From positions 186,001-250,000 of the forward strand of contig CAMTUU010000004.1 in NCBI GenBank assembly GCA_947085045.1: DNA of 64,000 bases. The letters are read 5' to 3'. The position numbers and the translations under genes are program-made. How positions within the stretch are numbered: the first letter of the stretch is position 1; every line of letters begins with the position of its first letter. This document shows, piece by piece, positions 24,269 through 31,425 of this stretch. The notes beneath the pieces were generated by a model, which worked only from the letters and a program-made list of their open reading frames with translations, was not told the origin of the DNA and searched no databases. Origin of the DNA: Pseudolysinimonas_A sp947085045. Lineage in GTDB: Bacteria > Actinomycetota > Actinomycetes > Actinomycetales > Microbacteriaceae.

Positions 24269-25080
24269 GACTCGTCCTCCGGGCCGTCGACACTTTCGAA
24301 CCAGGTGCGGTTGCTGCCGTTGAGCACGATGTCCCAGCGGTAGCCGAGCGCCCAGTTGGGCACCGTGATGTCGTGGTCGTAGTCGGCGATGAGCGACTTC
24401 TGCCCCTTCGCCGACGTGATGCTCTGGAAGATCGGGTCGAGCGGCATCAACTGATCGCCCGGGAAGTACATCTGCGTCACCATCCGCTCGGTGAACTGCG
24501 ACCCGAAGACCGAGAAGTGGATGTGCGCGGGCCGCCACGCGTTCTCGTGGTTCGGCCACGGGTACGCGCCCGGCTTGATGCTGACGAACTTGTACTCGCC
24601 GTCGGCGTTCGTGAGCACGCGACCGACGCCGTTGAAGTTCGGGTCGAGCGGAGCGGGGTGGCGCTCCTTCTTCTGCCGGTAGCGTCCGCCGGCGTTCGCC
24701 TGCCAGATCTCCACCAGCTGGTTGGCGGCCGGGCGGCCGTCGGCATCCGTCACCCTGCCGGTGACGATGATGCGCTCGCCCTGGGGTTCGCCGTTCACCT
24801 GCGTGGTGAGGTCGTACTCGGTCCAGTGCACGTCGCGGTGACCGAACGCGGGGGAGTGCAGCTCGAGCGTCTCGGGGTCGACCAGCTCGAGGTTCGCTGA
24901 CGGGTGCCGCAGGATGCTGGATCGGTACGGCGGGTAGTCGACGAGGGTGCGGTGGTCGCCCCAGTTCGGGTCGGCAGACGTCGGCCGGTTCGTCGCGATG
25001 TCGCGGATCTCGGCCGAGATGAGGCCTTGCGTCGGATGCCCGGGCGGGTAGTTCGCCGCCGACTTGGGGATGTCGTCCAT
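24265..25080 (-). CDS. pcaH: Protocatechuate 3,4-dioxygenase beta subunit
   Basis: This 271 aa iron-binding chain has ligands at the expected sites: Tyr in GGRYRQKKERH, Tyr in KPGAYPWPN and the two His in WRPAHIHFSVFG, whose Arg is also conserved. It is the first gene of pcaHGBDC. The ATG at 25080 follows TTGGAGTGACC, which gives a ribosome site at normal distance. A 15-base palindrome 60-75 bases upstream is a likely operator. Confidence 0.96.
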   Translation of the reverse strand: MDDIPKSAANYPPGHPTQGLISAEIRDIATNRPTSADPNWGDHRTLVDYPPYRSSILRHPSANLELVDPETLELHSPAFGHRDVHWTEYDLTTQVNGEPQGERIIVTGRVTDADGRPAANQLVEIWQANAGGRYRQKKERHPAPLDPNFNGVGRVLTNADGEYKFVSIKPGAYPWPNHENAWRPAHIHFSVFGSQFTERMVTQMYFPGDQLMPLDPIFQSITSAKGQKSLIADYDHDITVPNWALGYRWDIVLNGSNRTWFESVDGPEDES

Positions 25081-25110
25081 GGTCACTCCAATGTGGTCAG
25101 GGCGATTCTC

Positions 25111-25155
25111 GCGCCCGCAGTCACCCGCGGGCGCATGGCATCCCACTCAGTGGGA
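25111..25155. promoter_or_regulatory. pcaH upstream region with palindromic operator candidate
   Basis: TCCCACTCAGTGGGA (25141-25155) is a perfect 7-1-7 palindrome about 60 bases before pcaH. A second hairpin, GCGCCCGC...CGCGGGCGC (25111-25134), lies between it and the gene. The first suits an IclR-type dimer; candidate partners are the IclR genes at 11555 and 25908. Confidence 0.45.
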
Positions 25156-25156
25156 A

Positions 25157-25783
25157 TCAGTTGGAGGCCGCGCCGCGCGACACCTCACCCGCGTAGTTCG
25201 CGACCTCGTAGTGCAGCCCGACCGTGCTGGAGTCCTTCCAGGTGCGCGCACCGAGCAGGGTCAGCCCCATCTGCGGCAGGTCGCTGAACGCGCGGTGGTC
25301 GCCGGCGACGACGGCCGGCCCGATCAGCAGGTGCAGCTCGTCGACGAGCCCGCGGGCGAGCAGGTCGGTCCACAGGGTTCGGCTGCCGAAGATCACCACC
25401 TCGCGCTCGTCGTCGTTCGCGCGCAGCCCGGCGATGGCATCCGCCGTGTCGTCGCGCTTCACGATCGTCGTGCGATCGCCCCACACCGGGATGTCGTCGC
25501 GGGTCAGCGAATCGGAGATCACCGTGATGCCCAGATCGGTGTCGTAGCGCTCGGCGATGTAGCGGTCTTCGGGCAGCGCGTCGGGGTTGCCGACCTGGTT
25601 CGGCCAGTACTGCATCATGCCCGTGTAGGTGGTCGCGCCGAACAGCAGACCGGATGCCGCCCGCACCCGGTCGGCGTTGTGCTCGGCGAACGCGAGATCC
25701 ATCGGCATCTTCGACACGTCACCCCCGGAGCCCTCGGTGTACCCGTCGATGCTGACCATGCTGCTGACGACGATCTTCGACAT
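25157..25783 (-). CDS. Dihydrofolate reductase-like (RibD C-terminal) family protein
   Basis: This 208 aa protein belongs to the small RibD_C/DHFR-fold family of NADPH-dependent reductases (YwjB/YyaP type). The start KIVVSSMVSIDGYTEG, the LLFGATTYTGM segment and the EVVIFGSRTLWTDLLARGLVDEL motif fit. The true substrate is unknown for most members; it need not be a folate. It lies between the pcaH promoter and a repeat pair and seems transcribed alone. Confidence 0.85.
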   Translation of the reverse strand: MSKIVVSSMVSIDGYTEGSGGDVSKMPMDLAFAEHNADRVRAASGLLFGATTYTGMMQYWPNQVGNPDALPEDRYIAERYDTDLGITVISDSLTRDDIPVWGDRTTIVKRDDTADAIAGLRANDDEREVVIFGSRTLWTDLLARGLVDELHLLIGPAVVAGDHRAFSDLPQMGLTLLGARTWKDSSTVGLHYEVANYAGEVSRGAASN

Positions 25784-25821
25784 GCCCCCACTCTGGCGGG
25801 TGAGAACTCGTCGGCATAGCG

Positions 25822-25914
25822 GGTTGAGTGCCGGGCGCAGCCCGGTGTATCGAAGCCCGTGGCGGGTTACCCGGGGGGCGGTTTCGATACACCCGCTCCG
25901 CGGGCACTCACCCC
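25822..25914. repeat. GGTTTCGATACGC-type extragenic repeat, facing pair (copy 3)
   Basis: Two copies face each other: an inverted one at 25822-25857 (GAGTGCCGGGCGCAGC... GTATCGAAGCC) and a direct one at 25880-25914 (GGTTTCGATACACCC...GGCACTCACCCC). Together they can form one long stem. The right copy overlaps the last codons and stop of the IclR gene at 25908. Confidence 0.75.
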
Positions 25915-26672
25915 GCGGTGGTGAGGTCGAGGCGCTGCTCCACGGCGAGGACGGCACGGCGCAGCAGCGGGAGCAGGCGCACCTCGTCGGCCGAGGCGGC
26001 GTGCGCGACGATGCCGATCGCCGCCGGCGGCAGCCCCGGCCGCGAACGGAGCGGCATCGCGATCGACACGTTGCCGAGGGTCATCTCCTGCCGGGTGAAC
26101 GCCCAGCCCTGCTTCGCCTCGGCGGCGATCACGTCGCGCAGCTGCGCGACCTCCGTGATGGTGTGCCGGGTCTCGGCGAGCAGTTCGGTCTGCAGGTAGG
26201 AGTCGAGCCAGTCGGGCCGGGTGAGCAGGATGGCGCGCCCGACGCCGGTCGCATGCAGCGGATGCCGCTGCCCGACCTCGCTGAGCGTCGGGATGGCGCG
26301 CTTGCCGTTCGCCTTCGCGACATAGAGCACCTCGGAGCCGGCGAGCACCCCGAGGTGCACGTTCTCACCGGTGAAGTCGTACAGTTCGACGAGTTCCGGC
26401 AGGGCGGCTTCGCGCAGCCTTCGGAGGACGGCCGACCTCTCGCCGAGCTCCCACAGCCCGAGCCCCATCTCGACGGTGCCGTCGGGCAGCCGGTCGAGCG
26501 CCCCGAGGCGCACCAGTTCCGCGGCGAGTCGGTGCGCCGTCGACACCGGCAGCTGCGCGTGGCGCGCGAGGTCGGGCACCGAGATCGCCGCCCCGTCCTC
26601 GGGGAAGGCGCGCAGCATCCGGGATGCCCGCTCGAGCAGCGAGACGCCCGGCTCGCCCGATCTGCCTGCCAT
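25908..26672 (-). CDS. IclR-family transcriptional regulator
   Basis: This 254 aa regulator has a winged helix at residues about 10-65 (SLLERASRMLRAF, SVPDLARHAQLPVSTAHRL), then the effector domain (LHATGVGRAILLTRP, AAIGIVAHAA). It differs from the PcaR-like protein at 11555 and belongs to a separate IclR branch. It could regulate the neighbouring pcaH promoter, but only proximity supports this. It ends inside an extragenic repeat, which supplies its stop codon. Confidence 0.88.
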   Translation of the reverse strand: MAGRSGEPGVSLLERASRMLRAFPEDGAAISVPDLARHAQLPVSTAHRLAAELVRLGALDRLPDGTVEMGLGLWELGERSAVLRRLREAALPELVELYDFTGENVHLGVLAGSEVLYVAKANGKRAIPTLSEVGQRHPLHATGVGRAILLTRPDWLDSYLQTELLAETRHTITEVAQLRDVIAAEAKQGWAFTRQEMTLGNVSIAMPLRSRPGLPPAAIGIVAHAASADEVRLLPLLRRAVLAVEQRLDLTTAG

Positions 26673-26690
26673 CGCCCGATCCTCGACGAC

Positions 26691-28580
26691 TCAGACCAGC
26701 AGCTGGTGCTTCGCGAGGTCGCGGTAGAGCGGCGTCGACGTCACCAGTTCGGAGTGCGTGCCGATGCCGATCACCTCGCCGTTCTCGAGCACGACGATGA
26801 TGTCCGAGTCGACGACGGTCGACAGCCGGTGCGCGATGACCAGCAGCGTGCGGTCGGCCGCGACGGCGTCGATCGCCTCGCGCAGCAGTTGCTCGTTCAT
26901 CCCGTCGAGGCTCGAGGTCGACTCGTCGAGCAGCAGGATCGGCGGCGCCGCGAGAAGTGCGCGGGCGATCGCGAGCCGCTGGCGCTCGCCGCCGGAGAGC
27001 ATGATGCCGTCCTCGCCGACAGGCGCGTCGAGGCCGGCGGCGTCGCGGTCGAGCACCGCGCCGAGGTTCACGTCGCGCAGCACCTGGATGCATTCGGCGT
27101 CGGTCGCGTTCGGGGCGGCGAGTTTCAGGTTGTCGCGCAGGCTTCCGGCGAGCACCGGGGCGTCCTGCTCGACGTACCCGATCTGCGCCCGGAGGTCGTC
27201 ACGCGCGAGCCCCCGCACATCCCGGCCGTCGAGTCGCACGACGCCGGAGTCGGGGTCGTAGAAGCGCTCGACGAGGGCGAACACCGTGCTCTTGCCCGCG
27301 CCCGACGGCCCGACCAGCGCGACTCGGCTGCCCCGCGGCACCTCGAACGTCACGCCCTTGAGCACCTCGCGGATCTCGAGTGGCGGCGTGCCCAGGTCAT
27401 CCGTCGCATGTGTCACGGCTTGTGACGCCGCGCCGTCCGAGATCGGCGGATTGGTCGGCGCGGTCGCCTCGGCGCCCCCCGGCAGCACCGGCACGGCGTA
27501 CGAGAACCGCACGTCGTCGAAGCGGATCGCGGCCGACGTCACCACCGGCCCGACGGGCTCGATCAACGCGTCGCCTTCGGTCTCCGACGGGATGGCGATG
27601 ATCTCCTGGATGCGACCGAGGGCGCCGAGCGCCTGGTTGACCGAGTTGACGGCGCCGAAGACCGAGCCGAGCGGCCCGACCAGCATGAACAGGAAGAGGA
27701 TGAAGGTCACCAGCGACGCGATCGTGATGTCGCCGGTCGCGACCCGGTACCCACCGACGCCGATGACGACGAGCAGCGCGACCTGGAGTGCGATGCCGGC
27801 GATCGGTACGACCATCGCCGAGATCCGTGCGACCTTGAAGCCGGCACGCTTCGCGGCCTCGGCCTCGACGAGGATCGCCTCGGTCTCCCGCTCGGTCGCG
27901 CCCGACGCCCGCACGGTGCGGATGGCGCTGATCGAGCGTTCGACGGCCGACGCGAGGTTGCCGACGCGTTCCTGTTGCTCCTTCGACGCCGGACGGATGC
28001 GCGACGAGAGCAGCACGCCGCTGCCGAGCGCGAGGACGACGACGGCGAGGGTCAGCCCGAGCAGGATCGGGTCGACGAGCAGCATCCCGACGATCGATCC
28101 GATGAAGATGATCGAGCCGCCGAGGGCATCCAGGAGTCCCTGCGTGATCACCGCGTAGAGCAGGGTCGTGTCGGAGCCGACGCGTGAGACGAGATCGCCG
28201 GTGCGGCGGCGGTCGAACTCCGGAATCGGCAGGCGCAGCATCCGGCGCACGAGGGCGCGGCGGGCGGAGAACACGACCGAGGTGCCGATGCGCTGCAGCA
28301 GGTAGTGCTGAAAACCGCCGAGGATCGCGCCGACGACGACGAGTCCGACGAGCAGCCAGACGAGCATCCCGAGCGCGTCGCCGGCCTCGATGACGCTGAT
28401 GATCTGCCCGGCCAGCAGCGGTTGTGCGAGGGATGCGCCGGCGCCGACGAGGCTGAGGAGCAGCGCGACGACGAGGAGTCCGCGGTGCTCGAGGATGTAG
28501 GGCAGGAGCTGCCGGAAGGATGCTCGCGGTCCGCCGGTGGGGACGCGACGGCGCAGCAGTCCGCCTCGGGTGTCGCTCAT
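26691..28580 (-). CDS. ABC exporter, fused permease and ATPase
   Basis: This 629 aa half-transporter has six membrane helices in about residues 25-310 (VVALLLSLVGAGASLAQPLLAG, later AMVVPIAGIALQVALLVVIG), followed by an ATPase with Walker A GPSGAGKST, signature LSGGERQRLAIARAL and Walker B ILLLDESTSSLD. A longer than usual linker precedes the Walker A. Exporters of this type dimerise and move lipids, peptides or drugs outwards. It starts 25 bases after the small HTH gene and is probably controlled by it. Confidence 0.92.
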   Translation of the reverse strand: MSDTRGGLLRRRVPTGGPRASFRQLLPYILEHRGLLVVALLLSLVGAGASLAQPLLAGQIISVIEAGDALGMLVWLLVGLVVVGAILGGFQHYLLQRIGTSVVFSARRALVRRMLRLPIPEFDRRRTGDLVSRVGSDTTLLYAVITQGLLDALGGSIIFIGSIVGMLLVDPILLGLTLAVVVLALGSGVLLSSRIRPASKEQQERVGNLASAVERSISAIRTVRASGATERETEAILVEAEAAKRAGFKVARISAMVVPIAGIALQVALLVVIGVGGYRVATGDITIASLVTFILFLFMLVGPLGSVFGAVNSVNQALGALGRIQEIIAIPSETEGDALIEPVGPVVTSAAIRFDDVRFSYAVPVLPGGAEATAPTNPPISDGAASQAVTHATDDLGTPPLEIREVLKGVTFEVPRGSRVALVGPSGAGKSTVFALVERFYDPDSGVVRLDGRDVRGLARDDLRAQIGYVEQDAPVLAGSLRDNLKLAAPNATDAECIQVLRDVNLGAVLDRDAAGLDAPVGEDGIMLSGGERQRLAIARALLAAPPILLLDESTSSLDGMNEQLLREAIDAVAADRTLLVIAHRLSTVVDSDIIVVLENGEVIGIGTHSELVTSTPLYRDLAKHQLLV

Positions 28581-28605
28581 GGGGGTGTCGCTTTCCCGGA
28601 CGCTG

Positions 28606-28812
28606 CTAGCGGCCGTGCTTCTTGTGGACGGCTTGCTTGCTCACGCCCAGGGCGAGAGCGATCAGCTGCCAGGAGTAGCCCGCGATCCGGGCCCGCCGCA
28701 CCGCGATCGTCTCCGCCTTGTCCAATTCTGTCCTGAGTTCGACGATCGCGCGCAGCGCCGCGTACGGGTCGTCCGACCCGGCCCCCTCCGCGAGTCCCGT
28801 CAACTTGTCCAC
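28606..28812 (-). CDS. Small HTH protein (68 aa), likely repressor of the ABC exporter
   Basis: After a helical first part (PYAALRAIVELRTELDKAET) comes a compact helix-turn-helix ending the protein: RIAGYSWQLIALALGVSKQA followed by VHKKHGR. This is a known small-regulator pattern in actinobacteria, often paired with transporter genes. GTG 28812 is preceded by TAAGGT at 7 bases, so the message is leaderless. Two copies of GTCAAC-N4-GTTGAC cover and precede that box, which indicates autoregulation and common control of the downstream exporter. Confidence 0.75.
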   Translation of the reverse strand: MDKLTGLAEGAGSDDPYAALRAIVELRTELDKAETIAVRRARIAGYSWQLIALALGVSKQAVHKKHGR

Positions 28813-28815
28813 GAC

Positions 28816-28859
28816 GTCAACCTTAGTTGACGCGCCGGCGAAGGTCAACCTGGGTTGAC
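28816..28859 (-). promoter_or_regulatory. Twin GTCAAC-N4-GTTGAC operators over the HTH/ABC promoter
   Basis: Two perfect palindromes, GTCAAC-CTTA-GTTGAC (28816-28831) and GTCAAC-CTGG-GTTGAC (28844-28859), have centres 28 bases apart. The first contains the TAAGGT -10 box read on the minus strand. Bound repressor would cover the promoter. Confidence 0.65.
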
Positions 28860-28868
28860 GTACGAGGG

Positions 28869-29648
28869 TCAGGCCGTCGACCCGCCGACCGAACAGCCCG
28901 TCGCCGAGAACCGCTCCGCCCAGGCCCCGTTCGGCGCCCCGAGCTCCTCGCCGAGCGGGGTGAGGGCCGAGGCGCAGGCGGTGAACGCGACGTCCGACGC
29001 CCCGAGGTCGCCGGGCAGCACGGCGCTGAGCCCGAAGTCGTGGACCGTCCACCCGGTGAACGACGCGAGATCGTCGACGCCGCCGATGTCCTGCGGGATG
29101 CCGAGGTACAGAGTGCCCTCGCCGAGGCCGTCGAGCACGGTCGGCTGCGAGCACCTCGGCACCGCCAGGCCGTCGAAGACGCCGCTGGCGTCGGCTTCCA
29201 CCTGGCGCAGGCCGTCACCCGCGACGTTCGTCGAGCCGACCTCCGGGTTCGGCTGCGGCAGCACGGCGAGGGTGAGGTCGTCGGGCCACTCCCCGTCGCG
29301 GCCCGTCAACCGGATGTCGACCTGGCTGAAGGTGAAGCCCCGGCCCTGCACGACGCTGCCGTCCACCTCGCCGACGCACCGGGCGACCGTCGCGGCCACG
29401 GCATCCGCCGCCTCGGGCACCATCCACGGCAGCGCCGCATGCACGATCACCGCGAGGTCGGCGGTGGCGCCGTTGGGAGCGGTGAGGATGCCGACCAGCC
29501 CGAGCACCGCGTCCTCGGGGAGATCCAGCGCGGCCGGCTTCTCGGCGGGGACGGTCGCCGTCGGGGTCGGTGCCGCGTCGCCGCCCGTGCCGCACGCGGT
29601 GAGCAGCGCGACGACCGTGAGGCCGACGACCGCAGCTCGGACGCGCAT
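28869..29648 (-). CDS. Hypothetical lipoprotein
   Basis: This 259 aa protein has a signal peptide with lipobox LLTAC (Cys19) and a short Thr/Pro linker. The body has no family I recognise. It contains three or four further Cys (VARCVGEV, VPRCSQP, FTACASAL, TGCSVG), which could form disulfides outside the cell. TACGCT ends 6 bases before the ATG, giving a leaderless promoter; GGGAGG between them could also serve as ribosome site. It is divergent from the DUF4184 gene. Confidence 0.75.
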   Translation of the reverse strand: MRVRAAVVGLTVVALLTACGTGGDAAPTPTATVPAEKPAALDLPEDAVLGLVGILTAPNGATADLAVIVHAALPWMVPEAADAVAATVARCVGEVDGSVVQGRGFTFSQVDIRLTGRDGEWPDDLTLAVLPQPNPEVGSTNVAGDGLRQVEADASGVFDGLAVPRCSQPTVLDGLGEGTLYLGIPQDIGGVDDLASFTGWTVHDFGLSAVLPGDLGASDVAFTACASALTPLGEELGAPNGAWAERFSATGCSVGGSTA

Positions 29649-29781
29649 CCTCCCAGCGTAGGCGCGCGGCCCGCAACCGCCGCCCCCGCCAGCAGACCGC
29701 CGCGGTCGACGACGATGCGCACGGAGCCTGCGGTCGCTGTTCTCGGACTGACTCCCAGGTCGCTCCGACGAGGATGAGGCC

Positions 29782-30531
29782 GTGCCGTTCACCCCGATCC
29801 ACGCGATCGTCGCGCTGCCGTTCGCCCGCACGCCGCTTCCCGCGGGGGCCGTCGCGGTCGGGGCGATGGCGCCCGACCTGCCGCTGTTCTTCCCGTGGGT
29901 CGGCTCGTACGAGCTGACCCACGGCTTCCCCGGAGTGCTCTGGCTCTCGCTGCCGGTGGGCACTCGTGCTCTACGCGATCTGGCGTCTCGCGATCCGACC
30001 GGCCGCGTCGGCGCTGCTGCTTCCGGAGGCGCTGAGGGCGCGGATGCCGTGGGCCTGGGATCGCGTACAGCGGCCCGCTCGATCCGGGACCTGTTCACGC
30101 ATCCCGACCGGCTCGGGTCGGCGTGGGTCCCCGCGCTCGGCGAGAAGTGGGGTCCGCTCGTCGGCACCTCGTGGCTGCAGTACGGGTCGTCGGTGGTGGG
30201 GCTCGCGGGGCTCGCGGCGTGGGCCGTGCTCGCATACCGGCGTGCGGGCCTCGTGCACCGCAGCGTCCCGACGCCGGTCGCGGTCGTGCGGCTCGTCGCG
30301 TGGAGCGCCGCCGTCGCCATGCTCGTCGGCTCGTTCGCCGTGCGGGTCGGGCTCGACGGCATCCCGACCACCTCTCAGCAGCTGCGGGACGCCGCGTTCG
30401 GCGCCGGCACCCTCGCGGGCGCGGCGATCCTCGTGATCGGCCTGCTCGCCTCGATCTTGGTCCGCCATCTGCGAAACCGGCCGCCGGAAAACGGCAGGCA
30501 CGATTCGCATACGGCGGACCGACGCGGCTAG
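29782..30531 (+). CDS. DUF4184-family membrane protein with compensated frameshift
   Basis: The start MPFTPIHAIVALPFARTPLP with GAMAPDLPLF is a clear DUF4184 N-terminus. DUF4184 proteins are small membrane proteins of unknown function. From about base 29960 to 30080 the expected sequence appears in the next frame (LVLYAIWRLAIRPAASALLL, PEALRARMPWAWDRVQ). The annotated frame gives Arg/Gly/Ala-rich non-family residues there and then rejoins at SIRDLFTHPDRLGS. So two opposite shifts, with probable loss of some sequence, keep the frame open for 249 codons. Several C-terminal helices remain. The last 20 or so codons lie inside a GGTCCGC-type palindrome. Confidence 0.7.
   Translation: MPFTPIHAIVALPFARTPLPAGAVAVGAMAPDLPLFFPWVGSYELTHGFPGVLWLSLPVGTRALRDLASRDPTGRVGAAASGGAEGADAVGLGSRTAARSIRDLFTHPDRLGSAWVPALGEKWGPLVGTSWLQYGSSVVGLAGLAAWAVLAYRRAGLVHRSVPTPVAVVRLVAWSAAVAMLVGSFAVRVGLDGIPTTSQQLRDAAFGAGTLAGAAILVIGLLASILVRHLRNRPPENGRHDSHTADRRG
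30456..30524. repeat. GGTCCGC-type palindrome, copy B
   Basis: GGTCCGCC...TGCGAA on the left pairs with TTCGCA...GGCGGACC on the right, with an inner GCC-CCG/CGG-GGC stem around GAAAA. The element is inside the 3' end of the DUF4184-type gene and therefore encodes its Arg/Pro/His-rich C-terminus. It lies directly before the convergent fucU-like gene. Confidence 0.75.
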
Positions 30532-30950
30532 ATGACGCCTTTGGTGAGCAGGAAGTCGCAGTAGGGCGCCGTCTCGAGGGTCTGCACGACGGCGAACGCG
30601 TCGCGCGCGCGCTCGTAGAAGTCGAAACGCGGGATCGCCTCGAACGTCAGATCCCGGCCCTCGGCGGCGATCGCCGCGCGCAGCACCTGGGCCTGCACCT
30701 CGTTCTCGTCGTCGGGGGAGTCCTGCGGCCCCATCCGGCCGAGCGGCTGCGGGATGAAGGTGTCGAGCGGGAACAGGCTCAGCACCGCCTCGACGACGGG
30801 CACGATCGGCGCGGAGACCCGCACGACCGGCAGACCCGACGCGTGCGCCGGGAAGTTGCGGTCGACGATCGCGAGCACGTCGCCGTGCCCCATGTCGTCG
30901 AGGATCTGCAGCAGCTCGCCCGACAGCAGCGGGTCGATTCCCTTGAGCAC
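30528..30950 (-). CDS. fucU: RbsD/FucU-family sugar mutarotase
   Basis: This 140 aa protein begins LKGIDPLLSGELLQILDDMG, followed by HGDVLAIVDRNFPA, the hallmark of FucU, which interconverts the anomers of fucose (RbsD does so for ribose). The conserved His and Asp of the active site are in that stretch. GTG 30950 lies 5 bases after the ribH stop, so it is the last gene of the riboflavin operon, an unusual place. No fucose or ribose genes are near. Its TAG overlaps the TAG of the convergent gene in the shared CTAG. Confidence 0.88.
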   Translation of the reverse strand: MLKGIDPLLSGELLQILDDMGHGDVLAIVDRNFPAHASGLPVVRVSAPIVPVVEAVLSLFPLDTFIPQPLGRMGPQDSPDDENEVQAQVLRAAIAAEGRDLTFEAIPRFDFYERARDAFAVVQTLETAPYCDFLLTKGVI

Positions 30951-30954
30951 GGGG

Positions 30955-31425
30955 TTACATCCGAAGGTCGCGGACGATGCGCGCGGTGGCGAGGGCGGCT
31001 TCGGCGGCGCGTCCGCCGACATCCTCCTTCGACTCCGGCAAGCCGGCGCGGTCGAGTCCCTGCTGCTCGGTGTCGACGGTGAGCACTCCGAAGCCGACCG
31101 GCTTGCCGGTGTCGAGGGCCACGCGGGTGAGCCCGTCGGTCGCGGCGGCGGCGACGTACTCGAAGTGCGGGGTCTCGCCGCGCACGATCACGCCGAGGGC
31201 GACCACGGCATCCGCTCCTGCCTCGAGGGCGGCCTTGGCGACGACCGGCAACTCGAAGCTGCCGGCTACCTGGACTTCCGTCACCGTCGCACCGCTCGCG
31301 GCCAGCACGGTGCGGGCGCCGCCGAGCAGCCCCTCCGAGATCCGCGTGTGCCACAGGCCCGAGACGATCGTGACCGTCAGGCCGGTGCCGTCGGTGTCGA
31401 GTTCGGGCATTCCTTCGCCGCTCAT
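30955..31425 (-). CDS. ribH: 6,7-dimethyl-8-ribityllumazine synthase
   Basis: This 156 aa lumazine synthase joins the ribityl-pyrimidine with dihydroxybutanone phosphate. Motifs GSFELPVVAKAAL and VIRGETPHFEYVA (with the catalytic His) are typical, and length agrees. The start overlaps the ribBA stop (ATGA). The protein assembles into hollow icosahedral or pentameric shells. Confidence 0.96.
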   Translation of the reverse strand: MSGEGMPELDTDGTGLTVTIVSGLWHTRISEGLLGGARTVLAASGATVTEVQVAGSFELPVVAKAALEAGADAVVALGVIVRGETPHFEYVAAAATDGLTRVALDTGKPVGFGVLTVDTEQQGLDRAGLPESKEDVGGRAAEAALATARIVRDLRM

